A stretch of 64,000 nucleotides of DNA from Aurelia coerulea. Lineage: Eukaryota; Cnidaria; Scyphozoa; Semaeostomeae; Ulmaridae. The stretch lies in assembly GCA_039566865.1 (NCBI GenBank), contig CM076951.1, positions 14,207,484 to 14,271,483 of the forward strand, given 5' to 3'. The position numbers and the translations under genes were made by a program. Below, piece after piece: positions 55,662-64,000 of the stretch. The notes beneath the pieces were generated by a model that saw only the letters and a list, made by a program, of their open reading frames with translations, ran no database searches and was not told the origin of the DNA. The stretch's first letter is position 1, and every line of letters starts with the position of its first letter.

Positions 55662-56203
55662 GTTTGATGAAGCTACTACAGTACAGAATGAACCAAAGTT
55701 CATCGTTTTATACAGCATGATTGTCAGTTTGTTTTCAACGGTTTGCTTTCGGTGCAAAAGCAACAAGCCAACACTTGAACATTGAAGAATGGTACATTGG
55801 TGACAGATTCCAAAACTGCAACACATGTGGTGAAAGATCTTTTTGCTGGCGTTCCCAACCATTCATTCTGGGTCGTTATCCAGCTGGTAATGTTCTTCTT
55901 AGCTATGGGGTACTTCCTGCTGGTGCATCAATCAGTAAAATGCTACTTGTATTCAAGCATGCAGGTATCAGTGTATACCAAGCAAGGACATGCTGTCTTC
56001 ATCAAACAAAGTTCTTATTCCCTATGATTCTACACCACTGGGAATTATATCGTGCATCTTTGGTCAATGAAATGAAATCTTTCAAAGATATAATAATATG
56101 TGGTGATAGCCGATTTGACACCATGGGACACTCAGCCAAATATGGTGCATACACAATCTTTTGCAGCAATACAAAGAAAATTGTGAACTTCCAGATCCTT
56201 CAG
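55662..56203 (+). pseudogene. RNase H-like transposase exon (right copy)
   Basis: From the acceptor TTTTTAG (55,661) the frame reads NEPKFIVLYSMIVSLFSTVC. After frameshifts near 55,780-55,815 it continues as NTCGERSFCWRSQPF, PAGNVLLSYGVLPAGAS and GDSRFDTMGHSAKYGAYT, up to the donor at 56,203. The order of a Cys-pair region, SQP, GN.LLS, and GD.R.D..GHSAKY is that of a widespread transposase-like family, which I recognise but cannot name with certainty. The part from 55,949 is identical in plan to the left copy. Confidence 0.6.
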
Positions 56204-57146
56204 GTAAATACTATTACTATTTGCCACATTAATTACAATTACCCTTTCCTCTGTTGGTAGTATTATCATCACTATGTAGGTTAATTGTAGAAGGTCTTTT
56301 GCTAAGAAACAGTTTGGTGTTTTGTTTCTTCTTCTGTAGTACTCCAGATAGTGCTACAGTACTGTACCAAATTGCTGTTATTAGGGAAATACGAACGAAA
56401 TGTTTTAGCACCAGGCAGACAATGGAGGACACCATCTTCAACTCATAATTGAAGAGCAACACCAACTACAGACCGCCCTCCATCGTCACTTAGCAGTGAG
56501 TACTTATTGCGCCTGAATATGATAGCCTGCATGCAAATTCTACTTTCCTCTGCGAATGAGAGCCAAGGCAGTTGACAGTGGAAAATAAAATTTGTGCACA
56601 GGCTAGTAAGTGACTGTTTGACTGAGTAAAACCTGTGCGAATGCAGGCGGATGCACTCAATTTTTTCATGAACTGCTTTTTAGCCGGGTATTCTGGCCGT
56701 AGCAAAGTGCTTTTTTGGCCGCAGGAAACTACTTTTTAGCCGCATATTAGAAATGCATGCAATAAACATCAACATTTTGAAACTGTTTAGTCAGTTATCG
56801 CAGTAGGCAATCGTTTCGCAGCATAAGCACAAAATAAGCATTAAATTGATACTAATATGAAAATAATTGAGCCTGCAATTTTAGAGGAAAACTTCCGTTC
56901 CGCAATTTTTACAGAGTCTAGGCCCTTGATATTTTACCTTATTTGCACCCCCTGAGCCTGTCAGAAAGACTTCTTTCAAATACAAACCAAAGTCGCAGCA
57001 TCTTCTATCATATTATTATTAGATATACGTAACATAAACTCTGAAAGTATTACAGTTTTATGGGGAAAATTCCATTTGTGCTACACCTTGTACGGTTTAG
57101 GCCCTTTCGGTCTTTCACAATGACAAAGCCCCAGCACCAGACAATA
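56204..57146. other. Intron-like DNA, no gene seen
   Basis: Counterpart of 256-1,198. Ends at the LINE insertion point. Confidence 0.5.
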
Positions 57147-59382
57147 CATACATACATACATACATACATACATACATACATACATTATTTATTTAACAAT
57201 GCAGGTCATCTAAATGGCAGCTTTCGCTGATGTGGACCTGCTAATTAAGTAAAAGTTAAAAGTTTTAAATAGCTTAGATTAATAAATATTTCTAATTTAC
57301 ATGAATGGTTTCTTAAGTTTAAAAGTAGATAAAATTTGAGTCAGTATACGATATGGTGGATGCTTGTCCAAAATAGATGCTATCTAATATTTTGCTATTT
57401 TCTGATAGCTTTCTTTTAAATGTTTCATAATTTTCCTGAATCGTTATTGATGGGGGCAGTCTGTTCCAAATTAACGCTGCCCTATGCTTGAAACAATTTC
57501 TGCCAACATTTGTTTTTGATCGGGTGAGATCCACTTTGCAACTGTTCCTAGATGATCTCTGAGATTTTGTTTTTGTCACTAAATCTTTCAGGGCATTAGG
57601 ACACTTGTTGTTGTATATTTTGTGAGTCAGGCATGCTACACGTCTTTTATAGATATAGTCAACAGTTTTCCAATTTGCTTTTTCAAGAACGTTATCTGCA
57701 GGTGTTGATTTAGGTAGCTTGTGTATTATCTTTGCTGCTCTCTTATGCACTGTCTCAATTGGTTCCAAGGATGGTCCTGTTCCCCAAATAGCCATTCCGT
57801 AGGTGCAACTTGGTAGGATACCCTGGAAATAGATCTTTTCAAGGACTTCAGGTTGTAGTGAACGGAACCTTTTAAGTTGCTTAACTTTCTTGTTCATTTT
57901 TGATGCTGCGTTGGCCACCTGAGATTTCCACGTTAGTTTGCAGTCAATGGATACCCCTAAACATTTTGATTCAGTGACCACTTTTATGATGTTATCACCT
58001 AGCTTCACTGGGGATAGAGGCCCAATGAATTTTTTATTTGATATAATCATTATTTCAGATTTTGCTGGGTGGATTGTTAGACTATTGCTTTTGCACCATT
58101 CTGATATTTCTCTGATACCAGTTTGCAATAGTGACATCACTTCATCTACCGTTTTCCCAACACAGTAATATTCTGTATCATCTGCGAACATCTCTAGTGT
58201 TCCTTTGCTGGGTACATTCGGAAGGTCATTAACTTGCACAGCAAATAGTCTTGGCCCGAGTAAGGAGCCTTGGGGCACCCCATATTTCACTTCCATGTGG
58301 TCAGAAGACTGTCCATTTACTACCACATATTGCTTCCTTTCTCTGAGGTAGTCATCAAGTATATCATATAGTTTACCTTTTATCCCATATGCTAGCAATG
58401 TTCGTTTCAACGTTTTATGGCACACAGAGTCAAAAGCTTTTTTGAAATCAATGAAAAGGACTCCTACAACATTTCCCTTGTCCACTTCATTTTTCCAGAC
58501 CTCGGTGAGGTGCAACAGTAATAGCTCTGTAGAGTAGCCTTCCTTGTAGGCCCACTGGTGTGGACTTGATAGATGACTTTTGGTAAAATGTGTGTCAATT
58601 TTTTCACATATGATTGACTCAAGCACCTTACTTGGAATTCCTAAAAGAGATATCGGTCTGTGATTTTCCCTTTCCATCCTGCTACCCCTTTTGAACAAAG
58701 CACGGACTTTACTAAGCTTCCATTGGGATGGGAATTGTGATCTTTCAATACATTTATTCATTATCTCTGATAAACCAGTTGCTGCAAAATCTCCAACTAA
58801 GGACAAGTCCTTTGATAAAACATTGTCATGGCCACAACTTTTTCCTGGCTTCACCTTTTTCCGTATTGTCTCTTTCACTTTGTCTTCATTTATCAACAGA
58901 TCTTGGACTTCTGGCATGTTCTCAGTTCTCAGGTTTACATTCTCTGTCTGCAACATCTGCGAGTTTGCTTCAGCAAGCTTCTCCCCCACAGTTGAAAAGT
59001 ATAGATTTAAACAGTTTGCCATGTCTATATCTGCTGTTAGAATTTGATTGTTGTCCCCCTTTATTGGTCCAATCTGTTTTTGTTTTTGTGCACCATTCAT
59101 GGCCTTGACCGTTTTCCAAAAGCTTGCTGGGTTGTCTGTTTTTTCAAATTTCGTTTTCCAATATTGAGCTTCTGTTTTTCTGCACAAAGCTGTCACATAG
59201 TTTCTTTGTTTCCTGTAGTTTACCCAATTTTCAGCTTTTGATGGATCAGCTTGGGCTTTCTTTAGCAATTTATACCTCAAGTTCATCTGTTTTCTCACAG
59301 CAGAGTTCATCCAAGGTAAGCTATTGGATCTCACTTTTGCTTTTCTGACTTTTACATGATGATTTATTATCTCCTTTACATG
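57147..59382 (-). mobile_element. 5'-truncated LINE (CR1/Rex/Jockey-like)
   Basis: On the minus strand a single uninterrupted frame of about 690 codons (to 57,319) begins inside ORF2. It has the PISLLGIPSKVLE, FIDFKKAFDS, GVPQGSLLGPRLF and FADDTEYY (about 58,165-58,190) blocks of a non-LTR reverse transcriptase. A C-terminal region with IYKRRVACL and FKHRAALIWNRLP follows. The endonuclease domain is missing. The first 10 residues of the open frame are host DNA. The 3' end is a (TGTA)n tail (57,147-57,188 as CATA repeats on the plus strand). The left duplicate has the empty site at about 1,193-1,200, and only ATA is duplicated. Confidence 0.93.
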
Positions 59383-60160
59383 ATAGATTTTTTCAAATAC
59401 AAACCAAATTCGCAGCATCTTCTATCATTCTACTATTATTTATACTAAATATGAACCCTGCAAGTATTGCAGTTTTATGGGGAAAATTCCATTTGTGCTT
59501 CACCTTGTACGGTTTAGGCCCATTCCACAATCAAACAGATATGGGCACAATCAAAGTAAAGTAAGTTGAAAATAATCCGCTCATGGAAAACACAATATTG
59601 ACTTTAGGCATTCAGGGTACACTCCTTTCTTTTTATTAGTATAATATACATATTATAAGGATATTAGGCTCAGAATCATCCAATTTTTAAAATATCATAA
59701 GAATATTGCTCAGCGTTATCTCGCATATTTGTGTCTCAATTTTCATTCAGCAGTTGCCTGTTTTGTGATGTTCATAATTAGAGAATCATGTGACTGACAA
59801 CTGATATATCTGGTTTTTTTCAAAAAAAGCTTGGTTTCCATTTGAGGGTGGCTATTTCCTTTGGATGCTTTGAGAAAAATAAAAATACCTTAAGGTTATA
59901 TCCAGGCTCCAAATGAAAATTTCTCATGAATATTGGTTGGACAAAATTTATAGTATTCTTATACAAAAAGAAGTGTGTGGTGGTCTTGTGCATGCTTTCA
60001 GTTGTTACTTGAAAGAAGCTTTCTTTCGACAATTGTTACCTAAAGTTTACTCAGCGCTACTCTAATTTTGATATAACTGCTAACTGTAGGGAGGACAAAA
60101 CAAGGATTCCTGCTATTCTTCTGTAAATAGTTAGGAATGGTTATTTTGTTTATTTCTTAG
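59383..60160. other. Intron-like DNA, no gene seen
   Basis: Counterpart of 1,198-1,975, with minor differences. Confidence 0.5.
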
Positions 60161-60700
60161 GCATTCCGCGATGGCAGTGGAAAGGAAATGAATTTGGATT
60201 CAGAGGCCTCCAAACGAAAATGTGTTGATGATGAGCCAGATCAAAGCTTCAAAATATTTAAAATCCAAAGATTGCATTGTGGAGAAAGTGGTAGCAAGAG
60301 GGATAATGCTTTAGCTTGGATTCAAAGTTGTTTACATTGGAAAAGATAGCTTTTCTGCCAAGTGCAATGTTTCTACGACAAATATTTCATTTGGGCAATT
60401 CTCCAAGAAAGTTTCAAACCTTGAAATTCATTGCCAGAGCAAGAGCCACACCACAAATGCTGCATATGCAAACCAAGGTGCAGAGGATAAAAATATCTTA
60501 TATGAAGGGCAGTTCAAGCACAATGATGATAAGCTAACATGTTTAAAATGCCAAGCTACACTTTCTGTTGAAAAGGGTTCTTACAACATTTGGAGCAATA
60601 TCACCCAGCATCTTTAGAGTATTAAGCACACTCAGAAGGAAAAAGAAAAGAGAAATTGCTGGTTGCTTACTTTGTACTTCAAACTAAAACAAGTTGAGGT
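60161..60700 (+). pseudogene. Broken zinc-finger gene exon (right copy)
   Basis: Duplicate of 1,976-2,519 with the same frameshift and TAG. It also has a further deletion near 60,500 that removes most of GEILEEKYEG. It keeps the CLKC...QH....RH cluster. Confidence 0.5.
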
Positions 60701-60742
60701 AGAAAAGAAAAAGGCTTCCCCTTTGAGACTCTGACAAGGTTA

Positions 60743-61764
60743 GGGTAGGGTGGGGTACTGTGGGTCTACGGAGTAAAGTGGGTCTACTGAGCTTTTCGCT
60801 AGAAATATCCTTCCTCGTTAAATGGAAGAAAGGCTGGCTATTTTTCTTTTAATGTCTACATAATAAACTACCTTTTTACATAAAACATTCGTCTTAGATG
60901 TATCTCCATTCGTTTTATAAAAATAACTTTACTGAACAGCCTACTGTGCAAGAATTTCAATGCCCAGTAAAACTTTCTCCTGCCACTGTTTTTTTGCTTT
61001 TCTGGTCAATTTAATGACCATGAGGTGAGAGTTTGGTCTTTTACAAATAAAATAACGTTTGTTTCGAAGTCATTGACGCTATTGTTCTTTTTATTTTTAT
61101 TTTTTTACCAGGTGGGGTAATGTGGGCCTACTGAGAATTCAGCCATAATTCAAATTCAACGAAGCCTTGAGTTGCTTAAAATTTTCACACTTATAGGGTA
61201 GTCTTGCCACGTTGTTTTCTGTCTAAAATGTGAAAACGGGTTTCCTATTACCGCAGTTGCTGTCTGGTAACCAATAAATTGGCGTAAACATACTGCAAAA
61301 ATCTTTTTTTGACTGTTATTATCAAATTCGATCACTAACTTGCAAGTCGCAACGATGGTGGATCACAGCATAATGACCGTAGTTTTGTTTTCGTCGCGGG
61401 AACGGATTGCTTGGGATAAAAGGCAAATACTGTGATTTTATTGAATAGAGAACATTTGGGAAATGTAAGTCCATTAATTTTTTTAATCATTTAGCCTTTC
61501 ATATTCCGATTTAATACACGTTTTGAAAATAGACCCACTTTCCCGCTCGTCGGAAAAAGTGGGCCTATTTTAGTTGCCAGAAGAGAAAATGTTTTAAAAA
61601 TATTTAACTGCCTTTGTCAGAGCTGAGATTTTTTCCCAAGAAAGAAGAAGCACTGAATGTCAATTAAACGAAACTTTTGAAATGTTTTGCATTTTAGTCT
61701 CGTTTTACCAGCTATCCATTTTGAGATTTTGCTTATTTTAGACTCAAATTACCCCACCCTACCC
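60743..61764. mobile_element. 1.02-kb element with TA duplication
   Basis: The ends GGGTAGGGTGGGGTA and TACCCCACCCTACCC are inverted repeats. TA flanks both sides (60,741-60,742 and 61,765-61,766). The left duplicate shows the empty site AAGGTTATTACC at about 2,575-2,586. This fits a Tc1/mariner-type MITE. The words GTGGGTCTACTGAG and GTGGGCCTACTGAG recur inside near both ends. There is no ORF. Confidence 0.92.
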
Positions 61765-62816
61765 TATTACCTGGATACATGAAGTGAGATCAAGGCCAAA
61801 ATTAAAAGTTAAATGTTCAAAGACATTTTGACATCCAAACATACAAAATGATATTCAAACATGCAATTTGACAAGACAATCTCTAATGTAAAAGGCAATT
61901 TAACATTTAAAACGCATTCTGATATGCCAATACGATATACCATTTCGATATGACAAGACGATATGACAAAACGAGATGACGAAACGACATGACATGACAA
62001 AACGAGATGACAAAACGAGATGACAAAACGAGATGACAAAACGATATGCTAAAACGATAAGCCATTTTGATAAGCCATTTCGATATGCCAATACGATATG
62101 CATTTCTATATGCTAAATCAGAATTTGAAATGATATTGCGTAAAGTTTAAATCTGAAATCATTCAACCGCTAAGTGATAGGCCAAAATCTACATCTGAAA
62201 TCTACAGACCACTGGGAATAGAATTAGGCTCTCGGACGCAAAGGAGTAGTCGACTCTTAAGCAAGTTCTTTGAGAAAGCTAACAATAGTAGCAATACTTC
62301 ACTAAAGGGGAAGCCCTGAATGCAGTTTTTCCCAGGAACGTCTGCATGAGAAGTAAATGCTTTGCTTTTGTAGGAACATATGAAATGATGCATTGTGATC
62401 GCTATCATTTTCTATGCGTACCTACCCGTTGAATTTTTCCAGTGTGCTGCTACACCCATGAAGACAATCATTGCTTTGTGGGCTTTGGGCATACCATTTT
62501 CAAAGCAGCGCATAAATTCTATGTCCAGGAGGTACCTTCATTAAGCAGACGAGGGTAGAAGTTTTTTGTTTTTAATCTTTTTCATGATCGATAAATGTTG
62601 CAGAAATATTGTTTCTTCCTCTTGCTCTATATCCTAACGCAATATGACCAATTTTAACGCATTGGGAAAATAATAAGAGTCAAAGCATTGAAAGATACTG
62701 CTATTCTGAGGAAAAAACAGCCCTGCCGTATTCCTTACTTGCCCCCGGATTTCAATGACAGAATATTTTCAGAACCATCCACTTTGTAACTGCATAGACC
62801 GACACGTGTGATAAGG

Positions 62817-63233
62817 TAAAGACCCGCATATAAGAACCTTCATTTATTAAAAAACTACAGCCTGAAATCATACATTTTGTACCCAATGGATAAGAACTAT
62901 TTCAGCCTGATATCATAACTTCCATAACTAGGTTCTTAATAAGGGTTTTATTCATTCATTGGAAAATAAATGCAATCTGTTTGCCAAGCAACCTCTTTGG
63001 TGAACTCTAAAACATTACTTGCAGAACTGTGATAGGCAGAGCATGCAGGGGTTAACTGGGTAAGCTTGGGTTGAAATGGATAAGGCCAATTCTGTAAATA
63101 AGTTTGCCTAAGATCTAGATTCACATATTTGCCTTTGTTAAGAACCTACACCCTGATTACTGGATGTGCCTCATTGCATAAGAACCTGAACAGGCTGACT
63201 TCAAACTTTTAGGTTCTTATGTGCGGGTTTTTA
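62817..63233. mobile_element. MITE nested in foldback loop (right copy)
   Basis: Same element as 3,622-4,038, TA-flanked, with AAGACCCGC...GCGGG ends. Confidence 0.6.
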
Positions 63234-63266
63234 CTGTATTGCAACACATAAATTCGCGTATCGAAC

Positions 63267-63464
63267 ATGGCCGAGGGAAATGAAAGACGGATTAGGGCCT
63301 CAAAACTGATGCGCCAAGCAGCGGAAATATTGGAGCAGAAGGGTGTGTCACCATCGACGAACAGAAAGAGTAGAGAGGATAGCAATGCGTTTCAGGTTTC
63401 ACAGCACTCCTGTATCAAATGCCTCTGCGGCGCCGATAAACCCGCCAAGTTCAACTGTATCTAA
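63267..63464 (+). CDS. 65-codon ORF in foldback loop
   Basis: The ATG in strong context (GAACATGGCC) opens a 65-codon frame with a helical, charged N-terminal half (RASKLMRQAAEILEQKG), a Ser/Arg-rich middle and a CIKCLCG...C cluster at the end. It stops at TAA just before the right arm. The left copy has the same start but an altered end. Its function is unknown. It could be the first exon of a captured gene or a minimal protein of the element. Confidence 0.4.
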   Translation: MAEGNERRIRASKLMRQAAEILEQKGVSPSTNRKSREDSNAFQVSQHSCIKCLCGADKPAKFNCI

Positions 63465-64000
63465 TAACAGCCAGCCAGTTCCTCGCCGTCGTGCATCGCA
63501 AGAAACGCTGCTTTGAAAATGGTACGCCCAAAGCCCACAAAGCAATGATTGTCTTCATGGGTGCAGCAGCACACTGGGAAATTCAATGGGTAGGTACGCA
63601 TAGAAAATGATAGCGATCTCAATGTATCATTTCATATTTTTCTACAAAAACAAAGCATTTACTTCTCATTCAGACGTCCCTGGGAAAAGCTGCCTTCAGG
63701 GCTTCCAATATCAGTTCAAATTCTGATTTAGCATATAGAATTGCTTATCGTTTTAGCATCTCGTTTTGTCATATCGAAATGCATATCGTATTGGCATATC
63801 GAAATGGCTTATCGAAATGGCTTATCGAAATGGCTTATCGTTTTAGCATATTGTTTTGTCATGTCGTTTTGTAATTTCGTTTTGTCCTCTCGTTTTGTCA
63901 TGTCGTTTCATCATCTCGTTTTTTCATATCGTTTTGTCATATCGAAATGGCATATCGTATTGGCATATCGGAATGCGTTTTAAATGTTAAATCGCCTTTT

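Larger units (their letters stand above)
55949..64000. repeat. Right copy of the large direct duplication
   Basis: Base 55,949 corresponds to base 1. The copy is longer because of a LINE and a TA-flanked element. It also has a deletion of about 200 bp in the foldback right arm (near 63,705), a 26-bp-scale deletion near 60,500, and scattered substitutions. Confidence 0.95.
61890..64000. mobile_element. Foldback element with satellite-like arms (right copy)
   Basis: The arms 61,890-62,510 and 63,506-64,000 are inverted complements. Here the outer tip is complete on both sides: AAAAGGCAATTTAACATTT at the left and AAATGTTAAATCGCCTTTT at the window edge. Its flank is not visible on the right, so the target duplication cannot be read. 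Confidence 0.85.

Noticed and set aside
1..64000. The two large direct copies as LTRs of one giant retroelement
   Set aside because: The copies contain broken genes and foldbacks, extend past the window, and the interval holds unrelated material with no gag-pol relationship to them.

Overview
This is eukaryotic, AT-rich, very repeat-dense DNA. It has spliced coding fragments with GT/AG junctions, long introns, BEL and Copia retrotransposons, non-LTR retrotransposons, KDZ-type and PIF/Harbinger transposase genes, many foldback or MITE elements, and a Rep-like HUH/SF3 helicase gene. The mix (KDZ genes with Cys clusters, PIF/Harbinger, HECT-like and kinase fragments, a MADF protein) resembles a cnidarian or another marine invertebrate. 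That is inference; no gene seen fixes the species. No prokaryotic operon, CRISPR array, tRNA or rRNA was recognised.

Layout. 1-4,960 and 55,949-64,000 are two copies of one sequence in direct orientation, about 56 kb apart. They carry a transposase-like exon, a broken zinc-finger gene and a long foldback element with a small ORF. The right copy has gained a LINE (57,147-59,382) and a 1-kb TA-flanked element (60,743-61,764), so the left copy serves as the empty site.

5,885-18,618 is the most informative region, a four-level nest. A Rep-like gene on the minus strand is split. Its first 411 codons lie at 17,386-18,618 and its last 35 codons plus stop at 5,885-5,992. Between them sits a terminal-inverted-repeat element (6,002-17,385) whose ends are arrays of TCGGAG words and which is flanked by a 9-bp duplication, CATCATTTC. 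Into that element a BEL retrotransposon inserted (7,048-16,860, LTRs about 98% identical, ATCC duplication). Into the BEL integrase a Copia element inserted (12,485-15,656). The Copia has identical 192-bp LTRs and an intact gag-protease-integrase ORF but no reverse transcriptase or RNase H.

21,495-29,750 holds a tandem duplication of about 3.6-3.8 kb. Both copies carry a KDZ gene fragment and the 5' part of a PIF/Harbinger transposase gene; only the second runs on into the full catalytic domain. 30,357-31,320 is a 289-bp tandem array. 31,727-34,287 is a decayed multi-exon gene of an RNase H-like family. It runs into a 3.56-kb inverted repeat (34,216-37,778) with mirrored 20-bp minisatellites and two small MITEs.

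38,712-39,863 is a second TCGGAG element with a 10-bp target duplication. 42,420-43,011 is a LINE tail. 43,609-47,816 is the 5' half of a KDZ gene. 50,631-51,714 is a MADF/BESS-like gene. Short HECT-like and protein-kinase relics follow before the right duplicate begins. Almost everything here is mobile DNA or its debris. Presence/absence differences between duplicated segments let several insertions be placed to the base.
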